Assembly: GCA_022497145.1 (NCBI GenBank)
Contig: MU385859.1
Span: forward strand, 496,001-560,000
Origin: Rostrohypoxylon terebratum
Taxonomy: Eukaryota; Ascomycota; Sordariomycetes; Xylariales; Hypoxylaceae
Direction: 5' to 3'
DNA length: 64,000 nucleotides
The notes under the pieces were generated by a model, which saw only the letters and a program-made list of their open reading frames with translations, had not been told where the DNA came from and searched no databases. Below are positions 1-15,500 of the stretch, piece by piece. The position numbers and the translations under genes are program-made. Numbering within the stretch: position 1 is the stretch's first letter; every line of letters starts with the position of its first letter.

Positions 1-2827
<2,827 letters not shown>

Positions 2828-5239
2828 TTAGTAAATCTCGCTCAGATATCGAGGCATCAATTTCTTACCATGCTTAAGGACATGCTGTCGCACTTCGGTC
2901 ATAGCTTCGCATACAGCCACGTTGTTGTTCAGAAGATGACCGTGTCGTTCGGTATCCCAATCGATCAAAGCAGGAAGCTTTTGTGAAATGGCGTGGAATA
3001 GACCAGTAATGACACCGACGGGAGTGCTCTCCATGTCGGTGCAGAACTTCTCGACCGCTACGGGATCAGGTACTCGGTAATGACAATCAAATTGCATCTC
3101 CTCCCAAACAGCCAAGAGGATGGAGGCTAGCATGAAGATCGTGGGCCAGTTCTTCAAGCGGTCACCGCTGTACACACTGGAGTAGAGAGCCGAGAGCTCC
3201 TCGAGAATATCCTTCTGTAGCTCACGCCACATATCCGCCATCGCGCACTTGATTTGGAAGTTGATCATGACGGGAGCTACATATTTGCCGAAGTACTTGG
3301 AGTCCTCGTCGTCGATTTGACCTTCCATTGTTTGCTCAGAGCCCTGCTGCTCGACTAACGTGATGTGCATGGTTAGATTATAGGCTAGGACGAGTTTGAG
3401 AGCCTTGCGAAGAACTGGCAGCTTCTCCTTGGTGTAGAAGCGATAAGCGGTCTTCAGGATTTCTGTGATGAAAGGCGTTCCCTCGAAATGGTCATCAATG
3501 AAGTTCTCGAAGCCATTCTCGATATGCTTATCTAGGTACTCAGCAAGAGCATCCGAGTTGATGCCGCCTTCGCCAACGTCGAGTCTCTCAGTCTTAAGTT
3601 CAAATTCAATCGGCTCCTGGTCAATTTGATACGATTCAACCCAGTCGACCTGGAAGCAGCTCTCATCGGCGACGTAAACCTCACGAACCATAACAGGCAA
3701 ACAGAAACCATAGCCGTGGGTGATCCACATAAGACTCTCCTTCGGGGCAAAGCCTTTCACATTGTACACAGAAACACCGCGGCTGAGATGTCGTTCATAG
3801 TCCGCCTTCCAGTCCTTCATGAAGTAACCAATATCCTTGATATCAATACGGGTGCAAGGAACCTGCCATAATCTAGCATGCGAGGGTTGGCAACCGCCGC
3901 AAGGCTCGCCCTTGTCACAAGTCTTCTTGAGGAACTTGCATCGAAGGCAAGCTCGGAGCTTTCGGATCTCGCTAGCCTGCTTCCGCTGCTCGGGAAGAAG
4001 AGGGCCCTTTCGTCGACCCACCTTCTTCTCGACAGTACCATCCTTCTTTCCGTTAGATGTTCTCCTGATAACCGACTTGGTAGACTTCTGGACAGCATTG
4101 GGGTTCTTCTTGGGGCCAGAGTTACGACGAGAGGAATTGTGAGTCGGGGATGCTACGCCAGAACCACTAGCAGGGCTAGGACGGTTCGATGTCGAAGACT
4201 TAATCGGCACTGGCTCGACTGCGGCAGCGGGGCTAATGATTTCGTGTGTATGGTGGTTTTCCCCGTGGAAGCAGTTTCGGTGATTTGCGGGGTCCGAATA
4301 GGTATCGGACTCCGGGGAAAACGGAGAGTAGTTGAAGGAGATGTCCTCAAAGCTGCTGCTGCTGAAATCAGTGCGCTGGCCGCTTCCGTCCGAGTGAGAA
4401 GCGTCCGAATTTGTTCTCAGATGCAGCGTCTGGCCGGGATTAAAAATGGCCGTGTTCTGGGCCTGGGCCTGGGCTTGAGCCTGCTGGTACGAATCGTAAT
4501 TTTGATACATATCGACTTGAGTCCACCCGTTATCGCTGGATCCGGGGAGAGACAATACTTCTAAATAAGTGCCCGTGGGAGACTGGCTTCCTAAGCTTCC
4601 AAATCGCGGAAGTCCGTCAGATGGAAATTGCAAAGATGCGCCAAAATCTTGCCAGTTTCCCATTCCCATGCCATCCCACTGCTGTTGCATTGCACGCGTA
4701 TCCTCGATGGGCGAAACGTTGCCAAAACCCTGCTGATCTATCGGGATTGCGGATTCAAGGGCTGCCTGCGTTGTCGAAGGCAGATAGCTAATGGTATTCG
4801 ACTGGTAATTCACAAACGAATTAAAGGGTATCAATGCTTGGTTTTCCTGCATAAAATGGCTAATGTCCTGAACAGGCGGGTGTTGCTGCTGATGTTGTAG
4901 TAGCGTCCAGTCCGTCAAAAGCTGTGGAGAATGGGTCTGCGGATGCGCTCCTTGGTATGGCGAGTGTTGTAGAGGACTTGCGCTCTGCTGCGAAGGCGAT
5001 TGCGAATGTGCCTGAGACTCGACAGGAGACGGTACATTGCTCGAGTTCGGGTTTTGGGGAGCTGCCATATCAAGAGGCACCGACCAGGCAGCCGAGGGAC
5101 GAGTAGGAGCCATTGCTGTAGCCGATATAGCGGGATTGGTGCTGGGTGCTGTAGTGGTGTACGGATAACGCTCCCGCTGGTCGAATGTGGTCAAGTCCAA
5201 CAAGGCATCCCCCCCGGCGGCATTGAAATCGAGGGTCAT
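2828..5239 (-). CDS. Zn(II)2Cys6 fungal-type transcription factor (803 aa)
   Basis: This is an uninterrupted 803-residue frame. The first 400 residues are low complexity, rich in Ser, Gln and Pro, with a QAQAQAQA run near 254 and a His-rich patch near 325; this is typical of an activation region. A basic stretch (about 370-427) precedes a binuclear zinc cluster with cysteines at 431, 434, 441, 447, 450 and 462, spaced C-x2-C-x6-C-x5-C-x2-C-x11-C. The cluster sits in the middle rather than at the N-terminus, and the last spacer is longer than in Gal4-type clusters. The C-terminal 340 residues look globular and helical. Such proteins bind DNA in the nucleus and regulate transcription; the target pathway cannot be read from sequence. 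It has no partner gene nearby. The start ATG at 5239 is the first in frame. Confidence 0.9.
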   Translation of the reverse strand: MTLDFNAAGGDALLDLTTFDQRERYPYTTTAPSTNPAISATAMAPTRPSAAWSVPLDMAAPQNPNSSNVPSPVESQAHSQSPSQQSASPLQHSPYQGAHPQTHSPQLLTDWTLLQHQQQHPPVQDISHFMQENQALIPFNSFVNYQSNTISYLPSTTQAALESAIPIDQQGFGNVSPIEDTRAMQQQWDGMGMGNWQDFGASLQFPSDGLPRFGSLGSQSPTGTYLEVLSLPGSSDNGWTQVDMYQNYDSYQQAQAQAQAQNTAIFNPGQTLHLRTNSDASHSDGSGQRTDFSSSSFEDISFNYSPFSPESDTYSDPANHRNCFHGENHHTHEIISPAAAVEPVPIKSSTSNRPSPASGSGVASPTHNSSRRNSGPKKNPNAVQKSTKSVIRRTSNGKKDGTVEKKVGRRKGPLLPEQRKQASEIRKLRACLRCKFLKKTCDKGEPCGGCQPSHARLWQVPCTRIDIKDIGYFMKDWKADYERHLSRGVSVYNVKGFAPKESLMWITHGYGFCLPVMVREVYVADESCFQVDWVESYQIDQEPIEFELKTERLDVGEGGINSDALAEYLDKHIENGFENFIDDHFEGTPFITEILKTAYRFYTKEKLPVLRKALKLVLAYNLTMHITLVEQQGSEQTMEGQIDDEDSKYFGKYVAPVMINFQIKCAMADMWRELQKDILEELSALYSSVYSGDRLKNWPTIFMLASILLAVWEEMQFDCHYRVPDPVAVEKFCTDMESTPVGVITGLFHAISQKLPALIDWDTERHGHLLNNNVAVCEAMTEVRQHVLKHGKKLMPRYLSEIY

Positions 5240-8162
5240 TGTCGTCAGAAGTCAGTAAAAGGGAGGAAATTCAACTGGGAGATTTTGGACGAGTTCCGCT
5301 AGTATTATTGACAAGAAGAATCGACACCGCTCTTTCGTAGAATTCCCTCGCGGCGCTGATGGGCAGCTTCTGGGGATGGTAAGGGGGGTGGACAGGAAGC
5401 CTGGATGTGGAGGGAGGTAAGATTTTGCGGTGGATGGTCGAGTGAGATCGAGGATGTCGACGGGGAGAGGCCCTTGAAGGCTAAGGAGAAGAGGCATGAG
5501 ATTGTGCGAGGACACACGGGAAACTGGCGGTGAGAAGAATAACGCTGGCGTCCCAGCTCCACCTGCAACATGCAGCTGTGTGGCCAATCATGAGTTGGCA
5601 GTCCTGCAAGAATCATGGGACGGCGATACAAGATAGGACATGGGTGACGAACCACGAGGCCAATGACCAGCCGCCTTTTAAGGGAATAGAGGACACCAAG
5701 TTGTCTTGGGAAGCATTCGCACTGTGGTGGGTACTTACATTGAAGAAGTCGAATAGGGAAAAAAAAATAAATGGCGGGGCAAGTTGTGGACACTTGGTGG
5801 ACGTTTGAAGTTTGAACATTGGGTGGACATGGAAGAGCCCTGGAGCCCTGGAGCCCTGGAGCCATTTAGAGAGGGGGGCGAAGTTTCCCAGCATTCAGCA
5901 TCCAAGTTCGATGGTATTGGATTGGACTTTCCCATATGGGACATTCGACTTCCAGAAACAATAGAAGCTGCCCACTTGCCCAGGTTTCTATCCAGGCAGC
6001 CAGGTCCTTCTTTGCCGTCTCTGCCAGGCGTTACCCGGATATCCAGCATTCTTCAGCGGTTACTTCAGCGGCTATGGTCCAGTATGGTCCAGTATTGTAT
6101 TGTACAAGTACCACGTCCTTCCTAAACCTTCCAAAACTTCCAGGTTACAGGTCACTAACTACGGGTAGCACCTACTCTAAAACTGCCGCATTCTGAGATG
6201 ATAGGTCTCAATGTCCAACATCCAATGTCCGATGTCCGATGTTCAACGTTCAACCTTACAGGTCTTAGTTCGTTTAAGCTTCTAGCAAACAATCTCAGAT
6301 CGCCTAATCATTGGCCGGCATTGGCTCACAACCTCTCCAACGCTCTGCAAACTTCACCTAAAATTCCAATTGCATTGCCTAAACCCTTACCCCCTACCTA
6401 GTGTACTATTAGGTAGCGGCTAGCCATCCAGCTAGGTACCCTTTAGCTACCCGGGTTTAGCGTACGGCCCACGGGGAGGCGCTAGTTAAGGTACCTACCG
6501 TACCTAGTGTACTACTACGGTCTACCTACTACCTACCGTACCCACCGACATACAACGTGTACTGTACCATCCGCGCATCAATGGCGGGGTATCGCCCTTA
6601 TCAGTGTTAGCCTCCAAGCCCTGGAGCGTCCAGCGTCCTAACTACGTACTAGTACCTAGTTCAAGGTTCTTTCAAGGTTCCTAAGTCCCCTAATGTCTGA
6701 ACCAGTGGATCCGACTGCAACTCCACATGGATTCATCAATGGATCAATCTCATGTTGAGAATTGAGGCAGTGAATGGTGACATGGCGACCATTCACGGCT
6801 CGCTGCAGATGCTCGTAGGAGCTAAGTCAATTTATGTTTCAATGCTTACAAGCTTCTACTGCTCAGTACGTGACGTCTGGTGCAACACCGTACGTCGCAA
6901 ACATACATATTTTTGCCAGCCTACATATGTACGAATGTGTATTTCGGGAATTGAGGCTGGAACCTCGGAAGACCGAGAAAGAAAGAATGGGAAAGAAAAA
7001 AAGGCATAGACAACGTTGACACTACTGACACTACCGACACTACTACTGACTACCTCACCCAAGATACGAAGCAGAATGTGCTGGGTATAACGTGTTGAGC
7101 AGCCAAGGACAAGGTCAAGGTGGACTAAGGTGGACTGAGGTGGAAAGCCGGCCACTGAGTCCACTTCAATAGTGTCTATCATTGACCTATCTTGGACCTA
7201 TCGCGGTATTGCCAGCTTTCTGCCCTAAAATGACCAGCGAAGACCAACACAAAAAGACACGATCTCGGATCTGGAACAGGTTATAACGCACAGGGCAAGT
7301 ACACCAAGTATTGTACAACAAGCAATATGCTGTACTATTACGCAGTAGACCAGAACAGAGGTTATTAACTTGTTCTTCTCTCCACAATCCGAGACGAACA
7401 TCGCCCCCGGCACCGGCAGATTTGCAGCAGATTTACCAGACTTACCAGACCTACACCAAGTTCCTCAAAGGTTCCTCGCCAGTGTCCAGCCCGGCTCCTT
7501 TACTGTGCATATCACCCTGCCGTCAGCTGCACCGGAATATACGATATGGTGATACCCTTCGCACAAGAACCACTTGAATGTGCTGGATCTTCACACACAC
7601 ATTATTTCCAACCCATCCAATCCAATACTCGTCCAACCAACCTACTACCCAAATAAAAATCGCCTCTGGTCCCGTCCTTACCTCGATTGATCATGATAGA
7701 TGGTGTCATGTTCTCCTCAAAAAGACCCTGACCCTCGATCGATGCCTGCTTAAAACAGAAGAGCCTCAATACTTTGGTCCACGAGGCTAGGCTACGTACG
7801 ATTGAGGCTAACCAGACCCATCAAACGCCCGATCGCAACGAGCACGGTGCACACTTTGACACGAGATATGTGATGTTCGTGAGGTTGTGAGGTTCCTATG
7901 TAGGTATTCCATCCGGCGATTTCTACACGCAATCATGTTCGGCACCTATTAGGGAGGTAGGTTCTTACAATCGTATGCGTGCGAGCGGCGAAGGATCCCC
8001 TCACGTCCGCAATACTACGACCCCGATAGGCCGCGCTATTTACGACCTTGCAAAACATACCATTACGCTTCCTGGTTACATTCGGTAAAATCGTGGCTGA
8101 TTTATTCTGGTTACGTTTGCTACCCACTGGCTATGTACTCTACCTAGGTCCTACTACCTACA

Positions 8163-8200
8163 TAGTAGTAGTAGTAGTAGTTACTAGTACTACTACTACC
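8163..8200. repeat. TAG trinucleotide run with inverted CTA copy
   Basis: Six consecutive TAG triplets (8163-8180) are followed after a short centre by TAC/CTA triplets (8188-8199), so the segment can fold into a hairpin on either strand. It lies in non-coding spacer. Confidence 0.8.
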
Positions 8201-9850
8201 ACTAGTTCCTACAAGGGCATACATAACGGGGGCATAACGGCTACACCTGACAAGCCTGACAAGACATCAAACTTGACCTCCTTTTGACTGCATATACCTG
8301 AGTTTGATTTTCTCATCAAGCTTATTTTCATCTGCATTCAAAATACCGGACGATTGCATCGCATAGCACGCCCTACCAATCGCAGCTCGGATGACCAGAT
8401 GGCCTAGGCTTTTTTTCGCGGAGCGCCAAGGAATTAGTAGGTGATCATCCACCTGTACGGATCCGTACCAATCCATATTACCAGCAATCGCTTCGTCATC
8501 TCAACTGCGAATTGTATGTGTATCTATGCCATATGGTGAGGTACTATATGGGATGGATGGGACGTAAACAGTGCCAACCTAGTTCCCTAGATAATTTCAC
8601 ACAACAAGCATCTTTGAATGAAGGAATGACCTGTTGTTGCCGGACCCGTCCTACACGAGGTAAAACATGGAGTTGGAGGTTGGTGGGCAATAGAACCACA
8701 AGAGGCTGGGGAAATATTCCAGGGCTTACCATCCGATTGGAAACAGATTACTGTAGATGACCAACATTCACCGAAGCTAAGCCTACAAGAACGCGATTAA
8801 AATTTTCCCGCTCGAGATGGCTTCAGAATTGCTGACTCTTGTCTCAAATGTGTCAAATATCACTGTGTACAAAAACTACACCCAGGCTGCCAGGCTTATG
8901 CAGACTGCGCAGTTTAATGAGATGACATCCCAGTTCCGGGGACGGCAGCCTCCATTGCCGTTTGTATGACAACTAATAGCACTGAACCCAACATCGCGGT
9001 TGAACGTCAGCCTGAATGCCGTGACACCATTGATCGAACGCTCCGTAGATACGGAGAGGCACACAGGATGTCATAGGTAGATGTTTACACCCATTCATCC
9101 TCAATCTCATACACTTTTCAGACGCTTCCGTTTCTATCACCTATCACTTTGGTACAGCGCATTGGGTTTCGAATAAAACAACATAGCAGCAGTGGAAAAC
9201 CCGGGATGGATGATCGTTTTAGGCCAACGATGATGTCTTTTTGAGATATTTATCTTGATTAATCATTACCTAGGGTCCTAGGTACCTATGGGTTTGCTAT
9301 TGTCAGCCATCACTACATGCCTACCTAGGACCTAGGTACAATTTATTGAAACCATCCATTTCGATCCCAGCACACCATCTGTTATCTAGAGCAAAATAGG
9401 CATATCCCGTATCATGTCAGACTCATTTTGTCTGACCATCACATTCGTCATATATATCGCCAATTGATCACAATCCACGGCTGATGATTCCAATGTTCTA
9501 GAATACGTAAATACCTAGGTATGTAAATATTCCGGGGTTGACAAGCAACTGGCACCGGGCTGGAACTTGGTTCTGACACAGACTCAGCACCCGGTCCAAG
9601 CGTTTTTTTTTTCTAACCAACTGCAGAAATTCAGCACGTACATAATACATTACAATTACAGCTGTGATATGTCAAGGCGGATTTTCGATTCAGCTTCCAT
9701 GAGATATCCAGTCGCAAGCGTCGAACACAAATAAAGCCTTTCGAATACAACATATTATCCAAGAAAGAGACATACCTGAGGAATGCATGTAAGGTACCAC
9801 GTATAAGGACGATGTGCGACATCCGACTCGCTCGAATAAGTATTCAAGGT

Positions 9851-9880
9851 TGCGTCTATTTGCGTCTATTTGCGTCTATT
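9851..9880. repeat. Perfect 10-bp tandem repeat, three copies
   Basis: The unit tgcgtctatt occurs three times without mismatch in non-coding spacer upstream of RAM1. Confidence 0.9.
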
Positions 9881-10730
9881 TATATCCGTTGATATGCCAG
9901 ATAACCCAGAGGTTAGTTCCATTATGTATATTTAAAGTTCACCCCCTTCTTGAAGGGATATGAGCAATGTCAAGAAGGTAGTTGTAATAAAGTTGAAGCA
10001 ATTGCGAGTTGACACCTTGTGACGTAGCTAAATGCCTGGCAATCCGCCTACATTGGCAGCTAACTGGGCAACTCTGGGCTAACTGGGGACAAGAAGGCGA
10101 GTGATGGAAGGTGGGATTGGCTCTTAAGGTTACCGAAAATTTCCCGATTCTACTAAGTTTGGAGATCTAACCAATGACAGGCCGTACTTGCGTACTTGCA
10201 GTAGTGCTTGAATGTTGAAGGTTCTTGAAAGAGTTTCGACGATTGTGACACGACGGATGCCCAAATTTTTGAGACAAGTACAAAGACCATACTCCCTTCT
10301 TGCCTTCTTGTTCATGTGCTATTGGGAAATCGGTCAAGTCACGTTTTATCCCATCCACCATCTTTCATTCCAGATGTCTCCATTAATACCAAAGTGACAA
10401 AGTGACAAAGTGACATCCATGATACCGATATGCTGTATATGCCGATATATACATAAAAGTAGTTAGGGTAGCTGGATTAGTTTGGGGAAGGAAAAAAAAC
10501 ATCCGAGCTTCTTCACATTCCAATCCGTTTCTCTCATTCGGCACCACCCAAAAACATACCTATACAACGAGGCATGTTCCATTAGCAACAAAATATCCAG
10601 TCAAGGTATTTTTTGAGACTTTAGTCTTTCAGAGTTAAGACTCGAATTAACTCTAAAAGAACTTGAAGAAGGCAATCTTGGAAACTTGGAAACTTGAAAA
10701 CCTAGGCCCTAGGGACGTATTTTGCCTCCT

Positions 10731-12545
10731 ATGCCAATAAAGACAAATCTTGCGAGAGCCCGCCGCCGAACTACTCACAAAGGGAAAACAATGGCGTCCT
10801 TAAGCTTCCGTCTGAACCCTCCCTTCCCAAATCAAGATACCCAAAATAACCAATACCAATATGGGAAGGTGAATCAAAGTGCCACTTCAACCATGGCTAG
10901 TACAACAGCTCACAGAGATCAGGAACCTGACATCCCTGATTTATTCACAAGTCCGCCCCCAATTCAGGACACTCTCTCAACTGATACTTCTGATATTCAA
11001 AATGAGACTGTGGAAAACTGTTTGCCTTTCTTAAGTGCAGAGGTTGAGAGTCTGCATTATAACCAGCATGGCGTACCGCATCTTGCTCGAGAACGACATA
11101 TCAAGTTCCTTCGGAAGCATCTAGAAAGGCTTCCGGGCCGTTACGTAGCGTTAGATGCAAGTAGGCCCTGGATGCTTTACTGGTGCCTTAACGCCCTAGC
11201 TGTCTTAGGCGAGGACGTCTCTTGCTACCGCGATGCCCTGGTCGACACGGCACGTTCCATGCAAAACATCAACGGAGGGTTCGGCGGAGGCATCGGTCAC
11301 GAATCCCACCTAGCGTGCACCTATAGCATGATCCTAGCTTTGTCCGTGGTTGGTGGAGAAGCTGCGTATGAAATCATCGACCGGAGAGCTCTTTGGAAAT
11401 GGCTTTGCGCTTTGAAGCGGCCGGATGGAGGCTTCCAGATGGCTGTCGGCGGTGAAGTCGACATAAGGTAGGTCGACCCCGGTCAAAGCGAGGTCCGAGC
11501 AGTGCATCATGTTACTAATGGGTGTCTCTAGGGGAGCTTATTGCGCAGCCGTATTAGTTACTCTACTTAACCTTCCTCTTGACTTATCGTCCGACTCTCC
11601 GGCCTGGACGGCCGACCAACCAAATTTGTTCTCCGGTTTAGGAGAATATGTACGCCGATGTAAGGGGTCCCGGAAACGAAGCTATTCACTCAATCCCCAT
11701 ATTACGTACTGACCGTAACCATGTAGGTCAGAGCTTCGAAGGCGGAATTTCGGCGCAACCAAATGGTGAAGCGCATGGAGCTTATGCCTTCTGTGCTTTA
11801 GGTTGTCTAGCAATCCTCGGTGCTCCTCATCGTACTTTTGCCAAGTTCGTATCGCCCCAGAGTTTCTCTACGGTGTTCAATAAACCAAGTAGCGGTTTTA
11901 CTCACACTAAAACTTTGAATGCAGATACCTCGACGTCCCACGGCTAATCTCATGGCTATCCTCGCGACAGTATGCTCCAGAGGGCGGCCTTGGTGGTCGC
12001 ACGAATAAACTTGTCGATGGCTGCTATAGCCATTGGGTCGGTTGTTGCTGGCCGTTAATTGAAGCCAGCCTCGCTGGACCGTCTAGTCTTATGTTCGACA
12101 TAAACAAGAACAAAAATTCCGGAATTGATATTCACAATCTTTACAGTCGCGAGGGTCTCATTCGGTATATACTTTGTTGTGCGCAGGAGACTTCTAAAAA
12201 GGGCGGTATGAGAGATAAGCCAGGCAAGTAAGTACAGAGGTGTCAGCCATTCAAATTTACTTGAGCATAGGCTAAAAAAGAAAAACTACCGACAGATTCC
12301 CTGATGCGTACCATACTTGCTACGTACTCAGTGGGCTTTCCTCAGCTCAACATGTTACGCGTTTGCTTTCCTCGGATGGTCAAGGGATGATGACGCATTC
12401 GGAATATGACGTCTCGCCTCACCACGGAACCCCCCAGATTTATGATGAAGAGGACCGAGTGAGCCCAACCGACCCTGTATATTTTATACCTGAGGGGAAA
12501 CGGAAAGAGATCATGTCATATTTCCTATCGAAGCCGGGGTTTTGA
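10731..12545 (+). CDS. RAM1: Protein farnesyltransferase beta subunit (511 aa, five exons)
   Basis: Exons 10731-11467, 11532-11659, 11727-11844, 11925-12227 and 12296-12545 join in frame. The product is the catalytic subunit of CaaX farnesyltransferase, which attaches farnesyl to the C-terminal cysteine of Ras, a-factor-type pheromones and other proteins, working with the RAM2 alpha subunit in the cytosol. Prenyltransferase beta repeats are visible, including NINGGFGGGIGHESHLACTY, DGGFQMAVGGEVD, EGGISAQPNGEAHGAYAFC and GGLGGRTNKLVDGCYSHWVG. The zinc ligands of the family are present: Asp244 and Cys250 in DIRGAYCAA, spanning the first splice junction, and His435 in AYHTCYVLSG. The ATG at 10731 is the first in frame; the one at 10791 (491 aa) is equally possible because the N-terminus is not conserved. 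Intron 3 uses a GTTCGT donor. RAM2 is not in the window. Confidence 0.95.
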
Positions 12546-15500
12546 CCCGCTTGTGGCCGCATATCAAGAGGCCTATCCGACACTACGCCGGGCCAATAGA
12601 GGAAGGCTGAAAAATTTCCCTCGAAATCCTGCGATGCTTCGATCTTTTTTTCTCTTCACCCATGACCGTGAGTGCGAGTGTGAGTGTCAGCATTATGGCT
12701 TCCCACATATTGGGTTATATAGCATAGCTTCACTAATATGCTTTGTATGAGTCTGACAAATTACCCCCTTGGTCGAGACGGTCCAGCCCGTGAAGTTGCC
12801 TACCTATATGGGCATGCCGAGCACGAAGGGACTCAAATAATGGCTAATGGCTAATCGCTGCGCCCCTATCCTTACTGGACAGCATGCCTCCGCAGTTACA
12901 CATCAAGAAAGTGCATCGAGAAGCTCGGCAACGAAGATTGGCTCGCTCATTGTACAAGAAGGGTCCCGTAGACCTTGACTATACCCTTTTCACACTTTTC
13001 TACAGGATGTATCATGCACTTTGCAGCATTTTGCAATCAACAGTTAGACCCTTAGTGGTAATACAAGAAGGTTCATCAAGCAAGTTCGCCCGATTGATGT
13101 GAGACAGAACCAGCTAGAGGGATTCTAATGCATTCGTTAATCTGTCTTCTCCACCACCGCATGCGGTCATGCTGTCCAACACGCCAAAGGGCACCCTTAT
13201 TCAGCAGGTTTGAGCGCAGGCGTGAGCCAACGCTGGTCCAGAAGGGTGGCAAACGCTCGCAGGAGCTGGATTAGACCCGACTTGCTAAGGCCTCGGGGAG
13301 GGCGCCACTGGTATGTATCTGAAGTAGTCCAAATCGGAACGTCGACGGCAGACGGCAGGTCTAGTCAAGGCTAACGGGTCTGGTAAAATCGTACGACGGA
13401 GGCCGTGATCCCCAACCCTATGGCTACCGCGCCGTGGTAGTTGAGAGGCGCTCTGCAGAGTTGCATGAGCTTTGTACGTGCTGATCGACTCAACAGAATC
13501 GATGGGTTGGCCACATGGTGTGGTCGTCTCGCGTCCCGTCCCTACACGTACACCCCCAATAACGCTTTGTACTCTTGCGGCCACATTAACAGCTCTTGAC
13601 GTGTCAGTCTCCATTATGGCCTCCCTAGGTGGCCATGATTTCAGATGGTAGAACGATCTCCGAGCTAAAGCAAGGAGAGGTAGCATTTGGCATCATCTCC
13701 ACTGATCGCAGGTGCTTAGCACGACGTAACGAGGTGCCGTGCTACCTACAAGACCGCAGGCACATGGTAAAAGGCTCACAAATCGTGGATCGAGGGTCGC
13801 CGAACTCGTCTGTCCGACGGCTCTAATATGCGCTCTGATATAAGGGGTTACGATTTGGTACCGTACCCTGACGCTCTACTACGTGAACTATAACACCTTG
13901 TCTCTTGGCTATACCCATTATTACTATTGTTACTATTACCCCCCCCCCCCCCTTGATCAGACTCGGAAGGACATGATAAAACGGACCTAGCGAAGGGCTC
14001 AGGTTGTTGCTGGACGTGAGATGAGAGAAACTGGAAGAACTAGCGATGTACTCCCTAACAGCCAACAGGCCTATTTGGGCGACCCCCTAAAATCTCCAGG
14101 CTGCGCCTCCCGCGTACTATTGTAAACAAAAACCTGCTGCACGACATGGCCTCTTTCTACGGGCCCCTTTCCGGATGAACGAATGGACTCGCGTGTGAGA
14201 TCGGCGCCGATCGAAGCCGCGAGATTGCCATTAGGCACTACTACCAAGCTTCTTCGTGGAGGATGGCTTCCGAGGGCTTGAAAGGAAGGCAGCGATGACC
14301 TCACGGTGATATATTTCCGGGCGCCTCATTTTTATTTTCCAATTTGCCCTCTTCCCAACAGCCCGGACGTCGTGTCCAGGCCGGATGGGATGGGGCCCGA
14401 AGTCTCGGATCTCGCAAACACGTTGCATTTCTGACAGAGATGACCTTTAATCTACGCATGTATGTCTCTGACGAAGTGACTCAGGTCTCACAGATTAGGT
14501 AGGATCGTGAGAGCTCTCAACCGCGTACATGGAACCGAGGGCTTTCCCGGCAACACCCTCAGCGGCGCCATGCCTCTTATCCAAAACTAGTATGGCGTTA
14601 TGTATATAATAATTCGCGAGGGTTTTTTTTTCTCCCTTCTTTTTTTCTTCTTCTTAATAAGGTGGCAAGGTTGTATGCGAGTAGCCGTCGACTAGACTGT
14701 CTTTAGACGTTATCTTCCCTAGCGGTTTCTAGAAGTCGTCGATGATCTAAACCACCGTGACGTTTCGGTCGAAGAGATCACGCTGCGTGCGTAGGCGTAC
14801 TCATAGTAGACTTTTAAGCTGTGGATGTTATAAATTAGGTATGGATAAGTATTGTTGATGAGTTGGTACGCGATGAGATGTATATATGATCTCGAGGTAC
14901 ATACCTAGACATACCTATTGTAAGTATTGTAAGTATACAGTAGTACCCGGCAAGACCGTCTACGGCCGTCTTACTCTTAATTCACGAAATACACGTTCGA
15001 CATATACTTGAAAAATACCAAATACTTGTTCTTATTTCCTTATTTTCCTATTCTTCCATTTTCCCTCCCTTTCTTCCCATGCCTCATGTTTTCTTCCATT
15101 TCTTGCTGATATAGTCTTACCTCCGATGCTTCCCTCACGTCGCTTACATGGCTGCTCCCAAGCCTGCGTTCCATACACGAGACAAGCCATACAGCCAGCC
15201 ATAAGATCATACATAGTACATACTTACCTAGTAAGTAAGTAATAAGCAATGTATTGCGTACATTGCGTACTTCTGACACACAGCAACTCAGCACACAATA
15301 CACGATATACACAACACACAACTTACAACATACAACGCGTGCATTCATAACATTAGATATAATATGTACCTAATATTATGATCGTTATGAGGTATTATAC
15401 AAAGTACCTAGGTAGTTTGTAAATAGTACTAGTATTGCAGTTTGGTATTTTGCGGCTAGTGTATTCTCCGTATTTCCACAACCATGTGGGTTCGTTTGTT

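Larger units (their letters stand above)
5240..10730. other. Long intergenic spacer (5.5 kb)
   Basis: This spacer separates divergently transcribed genes (regulator on minus, RAM1 on plus), so it must hold both promoters. It contains many short repeats: an 8-bp GAGCCCTG unit repeated about 3.5 times at 5835-5863, a TAG/CTA inverted array near 8163-8200, a 10-bp unit three times at 9851-9880, and GTGACAAA-type copies at about 10395-10415. CCTAGG-containing palindromic motifs recur (about 6420-6540, 8140-8160, 9270-9340). I see no gene: the longest stop-free frames have no domain or coding bias. Confidence 0.6.

Noticed and set aside
3878..4564. 228-codon plus frame opposite the Zn(II)2Cys6 regulator
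   Set aside because: It is an antisense shadow of the regulator, whose zinc cluster and composition make the minus frame the real one.
13937..13951. Run of about 14 C as a possible structural or telomere-like element
   Set aside because: A single homopolymer with no repeat unit or neighbouring signal; it may also be a sequencing or assembly artefact.
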